From positions 369,812-433,811 of the forward strand of contig JAKUCV010002480.1 in the NCBI GenBank assembly GCA_028386065.3: a stretch of 64,000 nt of DNA. The letters run 5' to 3'. The notes beneath the pieces were generated by a model. That model did not search any database. It worked only from the letters and a program-made list of their open reading frames with translations, and was not told the DNA's origin. This DNA comes from Turnera subulata. Its lineage: Eukaryota > Streptophyta > Magnoliopsida > Malpighiales > Passifloraceae. Position numbers and translations under genes: made by a program. Shown piece by piece: positions 1-9,190 of the stretch (position 1 is the first letter of the stretch; every line of letters starts with the position of its first letter).

Positions 1-304
1 ATGTAAGTTGGAAGAGACCCCCAACTATAAATATAAGGGTTTTCAAGTTGTAAGGATAAGAGGACATGTTCTGATTCACCTTTCAGACTTGTTTAATAAA
101 TATGGCCTTCTAAATACACTCTTTCTTGATTTTCGAACACTCATAGCTTAGGGTTATGAAACTGACGAATAATCTTCTTTGATCCTGCAAGAACGATCTT
201 TCAGATTAACTGGGTTACAAAAGGGCTTGAGATTTGATTGCCATCTTGAGTATAGATCCTTCTATCTCGCCTGAGTAATCAGTTAGCATGAAGGCTCTCG
301 TCCC
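1..304 (+). repeat. Left copy of viral promoter/leader repeat
   Basis: Nearly identical to 5956-6258, with a handful of substitutions and a 1-nt indel. It holds a TATA box (TATAAATATAAGG, 26-38) and a poly(A) signal AATAAA at 95-100, then leader up to the primer-binding site. A poly(A) signal shortly after the presumed start site is the usual caulimovirid layout. The copy is truncated by the window edge. Confidence 0.85.
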
Positions 305-308
305 CTTG

Positions 309-322
309 TGGTAGCAGAGCCA
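309..322 (+). other. tRNA-Met-type primer-binding site
   Basis: TGGTAGCAGAGCCA differs by one base from the TGGTATCAGAGC consensus complementary to the 3' end of initiator tRNA-Met, used by caulimovirids and Copia elements to prime minus-strand DNA. It lies 4 nt after the end of the sequence shared with the right-hand repeat. Confidence 0.75.
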
Positions 323-528
323 TACGGCTTTATGGGGAGAGTACCTATATGTAGGTATATAGGCTGAAAACCACGAGTGCAGTGCTACTGGCACAAAGAC
401 AGAGGATTCCCCTGGAATGGTCTCTGTGATCTCGTCGAAGACAAAGCCACGTACCTATACGAAGAGGAGATTGCTAATTAGGTTCATCGCCTGATGCTTT
501 AAGCTAGTAGAAAATCAAATTCCTAACC

Positions 529-663
529 ATGGCCACTACTCCACCACCAAACACTATAACCTCTTCTATTACTATACCAGACTCTACGCGAACTTCCCTT
601 ACAAATAAAATAGACCATCTAGTGGAGATTACCCATATTCCAGAAGAAGCCAGAAGAATCTAG
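529..663 (+). CDS. 44-codon ORF, amber-truncated start of the viral polyprotein
   Basis: ATG at 529 in a good context (ACCATGG) opens a 44-codon frame rich in Thr and Pro, closed by TAG at 661-663. The frame is identical to that of the long polyprotein that follows without further stops until 5800. It therefore looks like the true N-terminus of the polyprotein, cut off by a single nonsense change; programmed readthrough is the other possibility. No domain is recognised in it. The leader upstream (323-528) holds no other long ORF. Confidence 0.6.
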   Translation: MATTPPPNTITSSITIPDSTRTSLTNKIDHLVEITHIPEEARRI

Positions 664-702
664 AGTTGTGAAGACCATTTTTATGACTCTGATGAAGATT
701 AT

Positions 703-3700
703 GTGCTACCATCCAGAAGAAAGTCTAGGACTAATCACTCTCGATGTAAGCCACATCCAAAGACTCCTCGGCCTCCTCCAGGAGCATCTCGTCCATGGAT
801 ACTTCCAAAGGCCATCGCTGAAGCACCTCCTCTTGATTTCTATTCACGAGCATTGGAAATTCTTGAAGAAGAAGGACTTTTACCTCCTTCTTGTTCCTCT
901 GAAGTAGAAATACCAGCCATGACACCATCTCCACAACCAGTTCCATGCATGATGTTCAAGTCAGCTGATTTCCCTCCTCTAGAGTCTCGAGTTGATACAT
1001 CCACCAAAAGGTCATTCGCACCTTTTGTTACGCCTCAACAGGTGAGGCCAGATGGTCAGCTCTCTCCACTCACCCAAGCTGAAGAAGTCTTGAATTGGCA
1101 GACACAAAACATGACGGCTCAGAATCACCTTCTCCAAAATCTTGATTCAAAAATGAACCAGGTCCTGTCACAACAAGGACTAACAACTCAGAAATGTGAT
1201 TCCCTTGCAGGCCAAATGAAAAAGCTGGAGCAAGATCTTACTCAGAAACTCAACATAGTCCAACAAGAATTATGTGACACAATCAAGGAGAGACGAAGTC
1301 TTTATGACCCTTTGGTTAAGCAAAAGGAATCGAAGGTCCTTCGTCTTGAACAAGAGCTTCATGATGCCAGGAAAGTTTTATCAAGTACAAAGCCCTTAGC
1401 CCCTCAACCAATGTTTCCAGTTCATTCTAAACCTCTTCCTACCACAACAACTCCAGAAGAAAATCCTTTTAAATCATTGTCCCAAATGTTTCCACAAGAA
1501 ACAAGACCTCCCCGATGCCACTATCGGCGTAGCCCAAGTTCTTCACCAGATCGACATCATCGTCGAGAAGGGAAAGAACCAACAAGAGATCATTCTCCTT
1601 CCTTGATGATCAAAAGACCTTTTTATACCCCATCTCTTCCTGATGATACATCACAGGATAGTTCTTCAGAAACATTTTCTGAAACCTCAGATTTTGATTC
1701 AGCTTATGCTGATATCTCCAACATTTTGATGCACCAACCCAGACCCACATACACTACAGAGTTTCCCCTCGAAACTGAAGGAATGGATAACACACCTACT
1801 CCACAAGCTACATCATCATCACAACCCAAAAATCAGCCAAATCAGCCACCTCAACCACCTCCATTTATTCCTCCGTCCAAAAAGCTTGATGGTTTTTCCA
1901 CAGGAAATGGACCATGGTTTTCCCTTGATGATGTTCCCCAGCATCGATGGAGAGAAAGATTGCAAGAATTTCAAGCCTGGATGGACAAAGAAGAATTACA
2001 AGAAAATCCACCATACTGGATCCATAAAGAATTCATTGCTCGTTCCACCGGCACTCTCAAAGAATGGTTCCAAAAGACCACCATAGTAATTCTCCAGCAA
2101 TTGTGTGAGGTTCCAACAACTTCTCAATTCCTGAATATATTGCATGATGAATTCATTGGTTCTCCCCCGGATGAAAATCAACACAGATTGACTGAATTTC
2201 ATCAAAGAAAATGTTGTTCTTTACAACTTTCTGATCTCCAACGACATCACTCTGCCATTAGCAAGCTCTATTATACATTAGGAGCTACAGATGCTCATCG
2301 AGAAGTTTATTTGGCTTCCTTCCCAGAAAGTTTGCAGGGCAATGTTCTTAGTGCAATGGAATCCAGCAATCGGAGTATGTCTAATACATCCCTTGGAAAA
2401 CTATACCAAATGATCCTTGTAGCCCGACATACACTTTGTGATACTCAAAAAATGTTCCGAGACCTTTCTAAACGCTCTCAGGATCTCAAAAGTGTGTGTA
2501 ACAACTCTTATCTGAAGATCAAATGTAAAGGTAAGAATTGTTCTTGTTCCCGAAAGTCCAACCATATTGATCACTATCAGAAGCCTTCTCCAAAAAGGTT
2601 AAAAAAGAAGTTCAGATCCTGTTTTTCTAAATTCAAATACTTCAGGAAGAAAGGGAAACGCGGCAACAAAGGAGATAGATGCTTTATTTGCAAGAGGAAG
2701 GGCCATTTTGCAAAAAATTGCACAAATCAGCCAGCTAAATCAGCAATATTGGTTCAGCAAATCCAACAAAGTACTCATGTCGACCTCGACAATGCAGATG
2801 TTGAATCCTTATTCTCAGAAACTGAAGAGCCTGAAGAAGACACTGTCTTTGTTCTTGAACAAGAATCTGATTCATCTTCCTCAACAACCTCTGACGATAA
2901 AGAATTTGATGATCGATATTTACCAGTCTTTCAAGCTCAAAAAGAAGCACAAAAGTCCATTTTGTCCAAAACAAAGTCACCATCCGTCAAGATACAGATT
3001 CTTCCATCCAAGTATGATAAGCCAATCCCTCTTATTAGTTTTGTTGATACTGGTGCTCACAAAAGCTTTCTCAATCCCAAGATCCTACCTCCAGAGGCAT
3101 GGGAGCAACACAAGGAGTATTTTCAAGCTGCAAATGGAGAATTATTCCAAACCAAGATGATCACCAAACATCGTATTGGAATACAATTCTTCCCTGGATG
3201 TGTTATCTGGACTAAAGTTCTTGGCACAAGTCTTCCAGATCGAGATCTATTTATAGGTTTTGATATCATTCAACAGGCAGAGAAACTTCAAATTCTCTCA
3301 CAAGGATTAAAATTCAAGAGATTCTTTGCCCCTTACACCAATGTTAAGAAGATTTTTGCCCTTTCAGAATGTCGAGTCCAGTATGAGGAGATTAAGACAA
3401 AGTTATTACAATCCTATGCTGACAGTCATGCTCAGTTCATACATCCATCTCCTCTATGCAAGAATGAAACATTTTTCATTACGTTGCCTTTCAAGCTCAA
3501 CGAGGATATCAATCCTACTAAGGCTTCTCATCCAGGCATGACGTCCTCAGATTTACTTCTAGCCAGAGAAGAATGTTCACAGCTGCTACAACAGGGTCTC
3601 ATTGAACCCACCAAATCAGAATGGGCATGCCAGACATCATATGTGGAAAAAAGAACTGAGAAAATTCGAGGAAAAAAGAGGTTGGTAATTGATTACAAGC

Positions 3701-5802
3701 CTCTTAATCATTTTTTAAGAGATGATAAGTTTCCTCTTCCAAAGATCAATTCCATGTTCCTTCATCTCAAGGATGCACGCATCTTTTCAAAGTTTGATTT
3801 AAAAGTCGGATTTTGGCAACTTGGTATTGACCCCAAGGATCGCCATAAAACTGCTTTCTGCATACCAGATGCTCAGTACCAATGGAAGGTTATGCCTTTT
3901 GGCCTAAAGGTAGCCCCTTCTCTGTTTCAGAAGGCAATGGTCTGTATTTTCCAACCCATTCTTCACCACACCTTAATTTACATTGATAACATCCTCCTAT
4001 TCTCATCCACGGAGGCAGAACACCTACAGCTTTTGCAACAGTTTTATGATATAGACCATTCTTATGGAATTATGTTATCAGAGAAGAAAAGCCACATCGG
4101 TGTTACAAAAGTTGATTTTTTGGGAATGCATTTCAAGAACGGTTCTTATCAGCCTGGACCCCATATTGCCCAGGAGTTATTGAATTTTCCAGAAGAGAAT
4201 CTCACGCCAAAGCAGATCCAACAATTCTTGGGTATTGTCAACTACATCCGTGACTTCATCCCAAAAGTTTCACACCGTACCAGCCACTTGTACAAATTAT
4301 TGAAGAAGAAAGCCCCACCTTGGGGACCAGATCAGACTGAAGCTGTCAAAGTTCTAAAGCAGATCACTCAAAATCCACCTCCACTCAGAATTCCCACCAA
4401 TGGCACAAGAATCCTCCAGAAAAACGCAAGTGATGAGTACTGGGGAGCAGTACTGATTGAAGAGACAGAAGAAAAAAAGAGACATTATTGTGGCCACACT
4501 AGCGGCAAATTTTCAGATGCAGAGCTCCATTATCACACCACTCATAAAGAACTTTTGGAGGTCAAATATGGAATCAAAAAGTTTGAATTCCATCTTGTCA
4601 ACCATCATTTTATCGTGGAAATGGACAACTCTTCTTTTCCAAAGCTGCTAGATTTCAAGAACAAAAGAGTTCCAGACAAGCAACTTCTGCGTTGGAAACA
4701 GTGGTTTGATAAGTATGACTTTGAAGTAAAGCATATAAAGGGAGATACCAATCTTATTCCTGAAATGTTATCCCGACCATCCAAGACAGTCCATTTAGTT
4801 TCTAAATTCAATCTCATTCCTGTTATCTTCATGGCTTCATCCTCCTCTGAACCATATTGGCAACTTCCAGCCCAACCAGCAGCATGGACAGACATGGCAA
4901 CCAACAACCCCAATTTCCCTGAGACTCTTCATCCAAAATCAGACCTCTACTCTATCCGAGAATTTGCAAGAAACTCTCTTTTCCATTACCTCACTATCTT
5001 CCTTCAGGAACAAGGTGTTAGTCTTTCCCAGACAATTCAGTCCCAATATTTTCCTGACCACCCTTTCAGAAGGATTAGTCTTATCCATTGCTATGATTTT
5101 TCTGAAGATGAACTCTGGTACAATTGGTGTCTGTTCACTCTTTATTATGGCATATTCAGGATCAAGGCTCTCGATATGTTTGAATTCCTCATGGATGCAG
5201 GAAACAATTCCTCTAGTCAGTGGACTTTTCTCCAGTGGATGGCCCCACTGAGTCAGTGGCGCACTTGGATTAAAACAGCTCTTGATATGCATCCACCTCA
5301 GCAACGACCACTACTTTACATGACATTTTCTGCACACCGACTCTATCGTGGGACACCTCCACGACCTCATCCTGTTATCAGACCATGGGAATCTTATCTT
5401 GCATCACCACCACCAAGGTCCCTTGTAGAATACCATCGAGTACCACCAGCTCATCCATGTACATCCCCATCAAAAAGCTTCCTTCGAAGAGCTTGGAACA
5501 GTTTATGTCTCCTCAACGGTTTCAATTATGAGGCTGCCAGTCAAGTTTCATCCACTGCAATGGTACCACTGTCTCCCACTCCACCTCCGGTCCCACAGAC
5601 ATTATTTCAAGATTCGCAAAATCCGTATTCTCAAGCAACATGTCAAATGGATGCCACCTGGGATTCTGATGAAACTGAAACAAATTATTGGCGTGACCGG
5701 GATGCCCAAGCTGCACGCGCCTCAGCAAATGATAGCGATGATTCAATGGTGGACCCAGAAGATGCCAATCTTAGCCCAAGTCATGAGACCATTAATAAGT
5801 AA
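703..5802 (+). CDS. Caulimovirid-like polyprotein (coat-protease-RT-RNase H)
   Basis: The frame is open from 664; the first in-frame ATG is at 919 (703 is GTG). Residues are numbered from 703. A coiled coil lies around 121-228; a GPWFSLDDVPQHRW motif at 403 opens the coat-like region; a Cys/His cluster (CKGKNCSC) lies near 606-620; the zinc knuckle CX2CX4HX4C at 660-673 is intact; protease DTGA is at 782-785. RT spans roughly 990-1105 and its YxDD box reads YIDN (1093-1096). RNase H follows, with Asn at 1241 where the family has the first catalytic Asp. No integrase follows; instead about 340 residues of unknown function (from about nt 4800) run to the stop. Both active-site changes suggest a dead polymerase despite the long open frame. 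It would act in viral replication by reverse transcription. Confidence 0.85.
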   Translation: MLPSRRKSRTNHSRCKPHPKTPRPPPGASRPWILPKAIAEAPPLDFYSRALEILEEEGLLPPSCSSEVEIPAMTPSPQPVPCMMFKSADFPPLESRVDTSTKRSFAPFVTPQQVRPDGQLSPLTQAEEVLNWQTQNMTAQNHLLQNLDSKMNQVLSQQGLTTQKCDSLAGQMKKLEQDLTQKLNIVQQELCDTIKERRSLYDPLVKQKESKVLRLEQELHDARKVLSSTKPLAPQPMFPVHSKPLPTTTTPEENPFKSLSQMFPQETRPPRCHYRRSPSSSPDRHHRREGKEPTRDHSPSLMIKRPFYTPSLPDDTSQDSSSETFSETSDFDSAYADISNILMHQPRPTYTTEFPLETEGMDNTPTPQATSSSQPKNQPNQPPQPPPFIPPSKKLDGFSTGNGPWFSLDDVPQHRWRERLQEFQAWMDKEELQENPPYWIHKEFIARSTGTLKEWFQKTTIVILQQLCEVPTTSQFLNILHDEFIGSPPDENQHRLTEFHQRKCCSLQLSDLQRHHSAISKLYYTLGATDAHREVYLASFPESLQGNVLSAMESSNRSMSNTSLGKLYQMILVARHTLCDTQKMFRDLSKRSQDLKSVCNNSYLKIKCKGKNCSCSRKSNHIDHYQKPSPKRLKKKFRSCFSKFKYFRKKGKRGNKGDRCFICKRKGHFAKNCTNQPAKSAILVQQIQQSTHVDLDNADVESLFSETEEPEEDTVFVLEQESDSSSSTTSDDKEFDDRYLPVFQAQKEAQKSILSKTKSPSVKIQILPSKYDKPIPLISFVDTGAHKSFLNPKILPPEAWEQHKEYFQAANGELFQTKMITKHRIGIQFFPGCVIWTKVLGTSLPDRDLFIGFDIIQQAEKLQILSQGLKFKRFFAPYTNVKKIFALSECRVQYEEIKTKLLQSYADSHAQFIHPSPLCKNETFFITLPFKLNEDINPTKASHPGMTSSDLLLAREECSQLLQQGLIEPTKSEWACQTSYVEKRTEKIRGKKRLVIDYKPLNHFLRDDKFPLPKINSMFLHLKDARIFSKFDLKVGFWQLGIDPKDRHKTAFCIPDAQYQWKVMPFGLKVAPSLFQKAMVCIFQPILHHTLIYIDNILLFSSTEAEHLQLLQQFYDIDHSYGIMLSEKKSHIGVTKVDFLGMHFKNGSYQPGPHIAQELLNFPEENLTPKQIQQFLGIVNYIRDFIPKVSHRTSHLYKLLKKKAPPWGPDQTEAVKVLKQITQNPPPLRIPTNGTRILQKNASDEYWGAVLIEETEEKKRHYCGHTSGKFSDAELHYHTTHKELLEVKYGIKKFEFHLVNHHFIVEMDNSSFPKLLDFKNKRVPDKQLLRWKQWFDKYDFEVKHIKGDTNLIPEMLSRPSKTVHLVSKFNLIPVIFMASSSSEPYWQLPAQPAAWTDMATNNPNFPETLHPKSDLYSIREFARNSLFHYLTIFLQEQGVSLSQTIQSQYFPDHPFRRISLIHCYDFSEDELWYNWCLFTLYYGIFRIKALDMFEFLMDAGNNSSSQWTFLQWMAPLSQWRTWIKTALDMHPPQQRPLLYMTFSAHRLYRGTPPRPHPVIRPWESYLASPPPRSLVEYHRVPPAHPCTSPSKSFLRRAWNSLCLLNGFNYEAASQVSSTAMVPLSPTPPPVPQTLFQDSQNPYSQATCQMDATWDSDETETNYWRDRDAQAARASANDSDDSMVDPEDANLSPSHETINK

Positions 5803-5938
5803 TGGCACTCTTTTATCACTGTCCGAGTCTGTATAATAAATAATGGGAATCTGCTGTTCCCCACTACTTTGTTTTATGTCGTGTCAGTCTGTGGTCATGA
5901 TACCACTCGGTCTTGTCTTATTACTTTAATTATTAAGT

Positions 5939-6054
5939 CAGTGATGTAAGCAGTGATGTAAGTTGGAAGAGACCCCCAACTATAAATATAAGGTTTTCAA
6001 GTTATAAGGACCGGAGGACATGTTCTGATTCACCTTTCAGACTTGTTTAATAAA
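5939..6054 (+). promoter_or_regulatory. Viral promoter: as-1-like repeat, TATA box, poly(A) signal
   Basis: Two copies of TGATGTAAG separated by CAG (5939-5962) resemble the as-1 element (TGACG tandem) of the CaMV 35S promoter, each with C-to-T at the CpG. TATAAATATAAGG starts at 5981 and AATAAA lies at 6049-6054. Order and spacing match plant pararetrovirus promoters. This would drive the pregenomic RNA rightwards. Confidence 0.7.
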
Positions 6055-6258
6055 TATGGCCTTCTAAATACACTCTTTCTTGATTTTCGAACACTCATAG
6101 CTTAGGGTTATGAAACTGACAAATAATCTTCTTTGATCCTGCAAGAACGATCCTTCAGATTAACTGGGTTACAAAAGGGCTTGAGATTTGATTGCCATCT
6201 TGAGTATGGATCCTTTTATCTCGCCTGAGTAATCAGTTAGCCTGAAGGCTCTCGTCCC
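5956..6258 (+). repeat. Right copy of viral promoter/leader repeat
   Basis: Near-identical to 1-304. Similarity stops at CTCGTCCC (6258); in the left copy the same octamer is followed by 4 nt and then the primer-binding site. From 6259 the sequence is unrelated host DNA. Confidence 0.85.
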
Positions 6259-6307
6259 GATATGTATCCTGTTTGAATTTCAAAAAAATAATTCTTGGGT
6301 GTTTGTT

Positions 6308-6308
6308 A

Positions 6309-6391
<83 letters not shown>
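6308..6391. repeat. (TAA)n microsatellite
   Basis: About 28 uninterrupted TAA units immediately downstream of the viral insertion. On the minus strand it creates a spurious poly-Tyr reading frame. Confidence 0.97.
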
Positions 6392-6392
<1 letters not shown>

Positions 6393-7195
6393 CAAAACAA
6401 ATAAATAAAGATTGAAAATTAAATATCAATGGACATTTTGGGTCATTCAGAGCAACAAAGACAACTCCTAAGAGAGTGTTGGGAAGATAGTTCCCCCGTT
6501 CACAGCGGCATCGTTCGAAGCAGGAGGAGGAATGCCCGCGGGAGACATGCCTCCGACTACAGGCACAGAGACTGGCGATAGGACTCAACAAAGATGGTGG
6601 GAGCCATGGCGATGATGGCAGAGGCCAAGACCTAGTTGGGAGAAGAGACCGGTGGGGAGGTAGTACGAGTAGGAACCGGTGGAATAAGGGTGGGAGCTGT
6701 GCTCAAGCTGCAAAGGGCAGTGTTTTCAAACCCGAACTGGTCCGATCGATTGAACCTAATTAACCATGACCCGATTGGTTTTTTATGGTAACTTCCTTTG
6801 TAAATTTTCGGTTGAATCTTGATTTGACCATTATTTACCTGGAAAAATCATGACCTGATGGCCCTATCGGGTCAACCGTCAGTCTGGATTTAACAATATT
6901 GGTGAAAGAAGTGGCAACCTTGGTAGGAGTTAGGGTAGGAAAGGCAAGGAATTTAGGTGCTATTGCTGAATGAATTAAATCAATGAATAGATCTTTCTTT
7001 TTTTTTTGAATTTTCTCTTAGAGTTATTATGTTACAATTATGTTGATAGATCATCTTGTATTGACGACCCTTGTGGTGGTGGCGACGTAGTTGTCGCTGG
7101 ATAAAGGGGTGGCAGGGTTTGGGGTGGTAAGGCCCATTTACGAGATGTCTTGTTGGAGATTGATTTTGAATTTTTTTGGTGGGTGTTTGGAGAGG
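6392..7195. other. Intergenic, no gene recognised
   Basis: Moderately GC-rich patch (6470-6720) followed by AT-rich DNA. At 6719 a CAGTGTTTTC start resembles a hAT terminus, but no matching right end or target duplication was found. The region from 7070 to 7195 is the left flank of the hAT element. Confidence 0.5.
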
Positions 7196-7203
7196 GTGGT
7201 GGA

Positions 7204-7886
7204 TATGGATGGCAATTTTACCGGGTCTACCCGATATCCATTCGAAAATCACTTATACAGGTAGGGTATTACCCGCCTTTGACTGGGTAAAAAAAGGGTA
7301 CTCGAGTTGACCGGGTTCGGATAGGGTCTGGGTCTGGATACGAGTCTACGTTCTACCCTACCCGTTAGACCCTACTCATTATAATACCCTAAAATCCATT
7401 ACCTTGGTTTTCTTTTTTTCTTTTATTCTCTTCATAGTCATACCCATTTTTTTGTGTGTGCGTAACAAAAGTAGACAACTACTGCAACTCTCTCATCTCT
7501 CTCTCATCTCTTCCTAATCTATTAACTGGTAAGAAATTAAGATTCTGTCTTTTTTTTTTGTATATTTATGAATGCTTTGCAAGTAGTATGTTTGTCAAGT
7601 CTGCGACCAATATTTAGTTAGCTACCAATATAAAGGTCAACCAATAAAAAATTCTTTTCGGTTAGATCTTAATTTTTACCTTTTTTCTTTATATAAATTT
7701 TAATTTTTACTTAACGGGTATAATGGGTATATCCTTTCCCGGACTCATATTACCCGTTGGGCAAAAAAATAAAATTTTATCCTAGCCGATCTATAATCAG
7801 ACTATGTCTTACCCTACCCGGTTTACTTAAGGATCCGGGTCCGGGTTACACTTACCCTACTCGACCCTACCCAATTGCCATCCCTA
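7204..7886. mobile_element. Non-autonomous hAT element (683 bp) with 8-bp TSD
   Basis: Left end TATGGATGGCAAT and right end ATTGCCATCCCTA are inverted repeats matching at 12 of 13 positions. The 8-bp sequence GTGGTGGA directly flanks both ends (7196-7203 and 7887-7894). An 8-bp duplication with this terminal sequence is characteristic of hAT transposons. Inside are GGGTA/TACCC-rich subterminal stretches, also as inverted repeats, and no transposase frame, so it must have been mobilised in trans. Confidence 0.9.
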
Positions 7887-8081
7887 GTGGTGGAGTGCCA
7901 TTGGGGGTAGGGACGGGGGCTTGTGGTTCTCTCGACAAAGAATTCTAATGTTTTTATTTTCTTGCTTTTATTTTTTTAGAAAAATATTTATATGAGAGGA
8001 AAATATGTTGTTGTAAAACCAAAAGAAATTTTAATTTAATATGCTTATTTTGATGGATCTTTTAATATTACTAGTTTTTTT

Positions 8082-8100
8082 CCACGTGCGTTGCACGTGG
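8082..8100. repeat. Perfect 8-bp palindrome with two G-box cores
   Basis: CCACGTGCGTTGCACGTGG: 8-bp arms and a 3-nt loop, each arm containing CACGTG. It follows CTAGTTTTTTT at what looks like the start of an AT-rich repeat whose other end may be the TTTATATATAGTATAGAT-type sequence near 9550. The family is not identified. Confidence 0.7.
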
Positions 8101-8675
8101 CATAGTATTATATTTTCTAGATCATTGAAAAGAACTTATATATAAAATATAGACAGATAAAATACGTATTATTTAGAATTAGTTTATGTATTAGAGAATA
8201 TAAATTTATAAAATCAATTATTTTTAATAATATTTTTTTAATCATTTGATATTGTAAATTATATAATTTTAATTATGAAATTATATTATTAATGAAGGAG
8301 ATTATTACATTATATTATAATTTCTTATTATTATTCATTTTTTGTGGTATGAATTCCTATGATAATACTTTTTTTTTATTATTCTATTTTGTAATTTTTG
8401 TTGTCTACCTTACTCACCTCTTCTCTCTATAATTCTTGTTGATAATAAATTACAAACACATTTGTCATGGGCTCTTATGATTATTCTTCTAGGCAAAAGT
8501 TATTTTTGTTCATAATTTTTTCTTACTTTTTAGCTATACTTCTTCATATTTTTGTTAGTTGTTTAGAAAATGTAAATAGATATATTATTTAGAATTAGTT
8601 TATGCAGTAAAATATGAATTTATAAATATGCAGTAAAATAGGAATTTATAAATAAATAATTGTTGAGACAATGTC

Positions 8676-9190
8676 TCCTCTTTCCAACCGGATGGTTCCA
8701 AAGTCTATGTTTCTCATGTCGATGGACATTTTATTTGGGACACTGATCCTTCCAAGTGTGAACCTGAATACAATTGTGCCAATGGGTCTCTGAATACAAG
8801 GGCTCCTTGGGCAGTGATTTTCTACAATTAAGCTGATTTTTGAATCTAAGGATGTGGATTGGGGAGGGATGTTGGTGCTGGTTCTATCTAGGTCTCTCTT
8901 TTGGTTCAAGTCGACACAACCAAGCTTTCCTTATGACCTGCATGCGTTATTGTTAAACCCTAGTGTTAAAGTTTGGCGTGGTCCAAAGTGTAAAATAACC
9001 TATGTGTAGGGAGTTGGGTTGTCTCTTACTTTCTTGATGTATCTGTTCTCTTCTATGTTCTCATCTCGATCATTACTTCTATTCCTTAATAATACGTCGT
9101 TTTCATCAAAAAAAGTCCTCACCTGGAGGTCCGTGGTTTACCTTTGATGACATCCCTAAAGCCAAATGGAGACATAGACTCCAGAAGTAA
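8676..9190 (+). pseudogene. Viral polyprotein remnant, copy A (interrupted)
   Basis: Two short matches to copy B (9591-9890). 8676-8784 encodes a stretch ending in HVDGHFIWDTDPSKC. 9115-9190 encodes the PWFTFDDIPKAKWR motif, cognate to residue 403 of the polyprotein at 703-5802. Between them lies about 330 bp of foreign sequence. Stop codons and frame changes show it is dead. Confidence 0.65.
8785..9114 (+). other. 330-bp insertion with short A tail in remnant A
   Basis: This segment is absent from copy B and ends in TTTTCATC followed by seven A before viral homology resumes. The T/C-rich end and A tail resemble the 3' end of a truncated plant LINE, but no coding domain is recognisable and no clear target duplication is visible. 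Confidence 0.35.

Larger units (their letters stand above)
1..6258 (+). mobile_element. Endogenous caulimovirid-like pararetrovirus, with repeated leader
   Basis: Seen: one long frame encoding coiled coil, coat-like region, CCHC knuckle, DTGA protease, reverse transcriptase and RNase H, with no integrase. A TATA/poly(A)/leader block of about 300 bp occurs on both sides (1-304 and 5956-6258), and a tRNA-Met-type primer site lies just inside the left one. The right block ends 4 nt before the position equivalent to that primer site, and the repeat does not end in CA. Known: Caulimoviridae lack integrase, prime from tRNA-iMet and have terminally redundant pregenomic RNA. Inference: an integrated, at least partly tandem or terminally redundant viral genome; the window start cuts the left side. 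The alternative, an LTR retrotransposon that lost integrase, fits less well. Genus is not assigned, and no 30K-type movement protein was recognised. Confidence 0.85.

Noticed and set aside
4605..5304. Minus-strand ORFs opposite the viral polyprotein
   Set aside because: Shadows of a long sense frame; no start context or domain.
1..6258. Ordinary Ty3/Gypsy LTR retrotransposon
   Set aside because: No integrase, no CA at the repeat end, poly(A) signal just after the TATA box and a tRNA-Met type primer site all fit a pararetrovirus better.
6280..6591. 103-codon ORF with a poly-Tyr run
   Set aside because: Produced by the (TAA)n microsatellite.
6719..6910. hAT-like terminus CAGTGTTTTC
   Set aside because: No matching inverted right end or 8-bp duplication found nearby.
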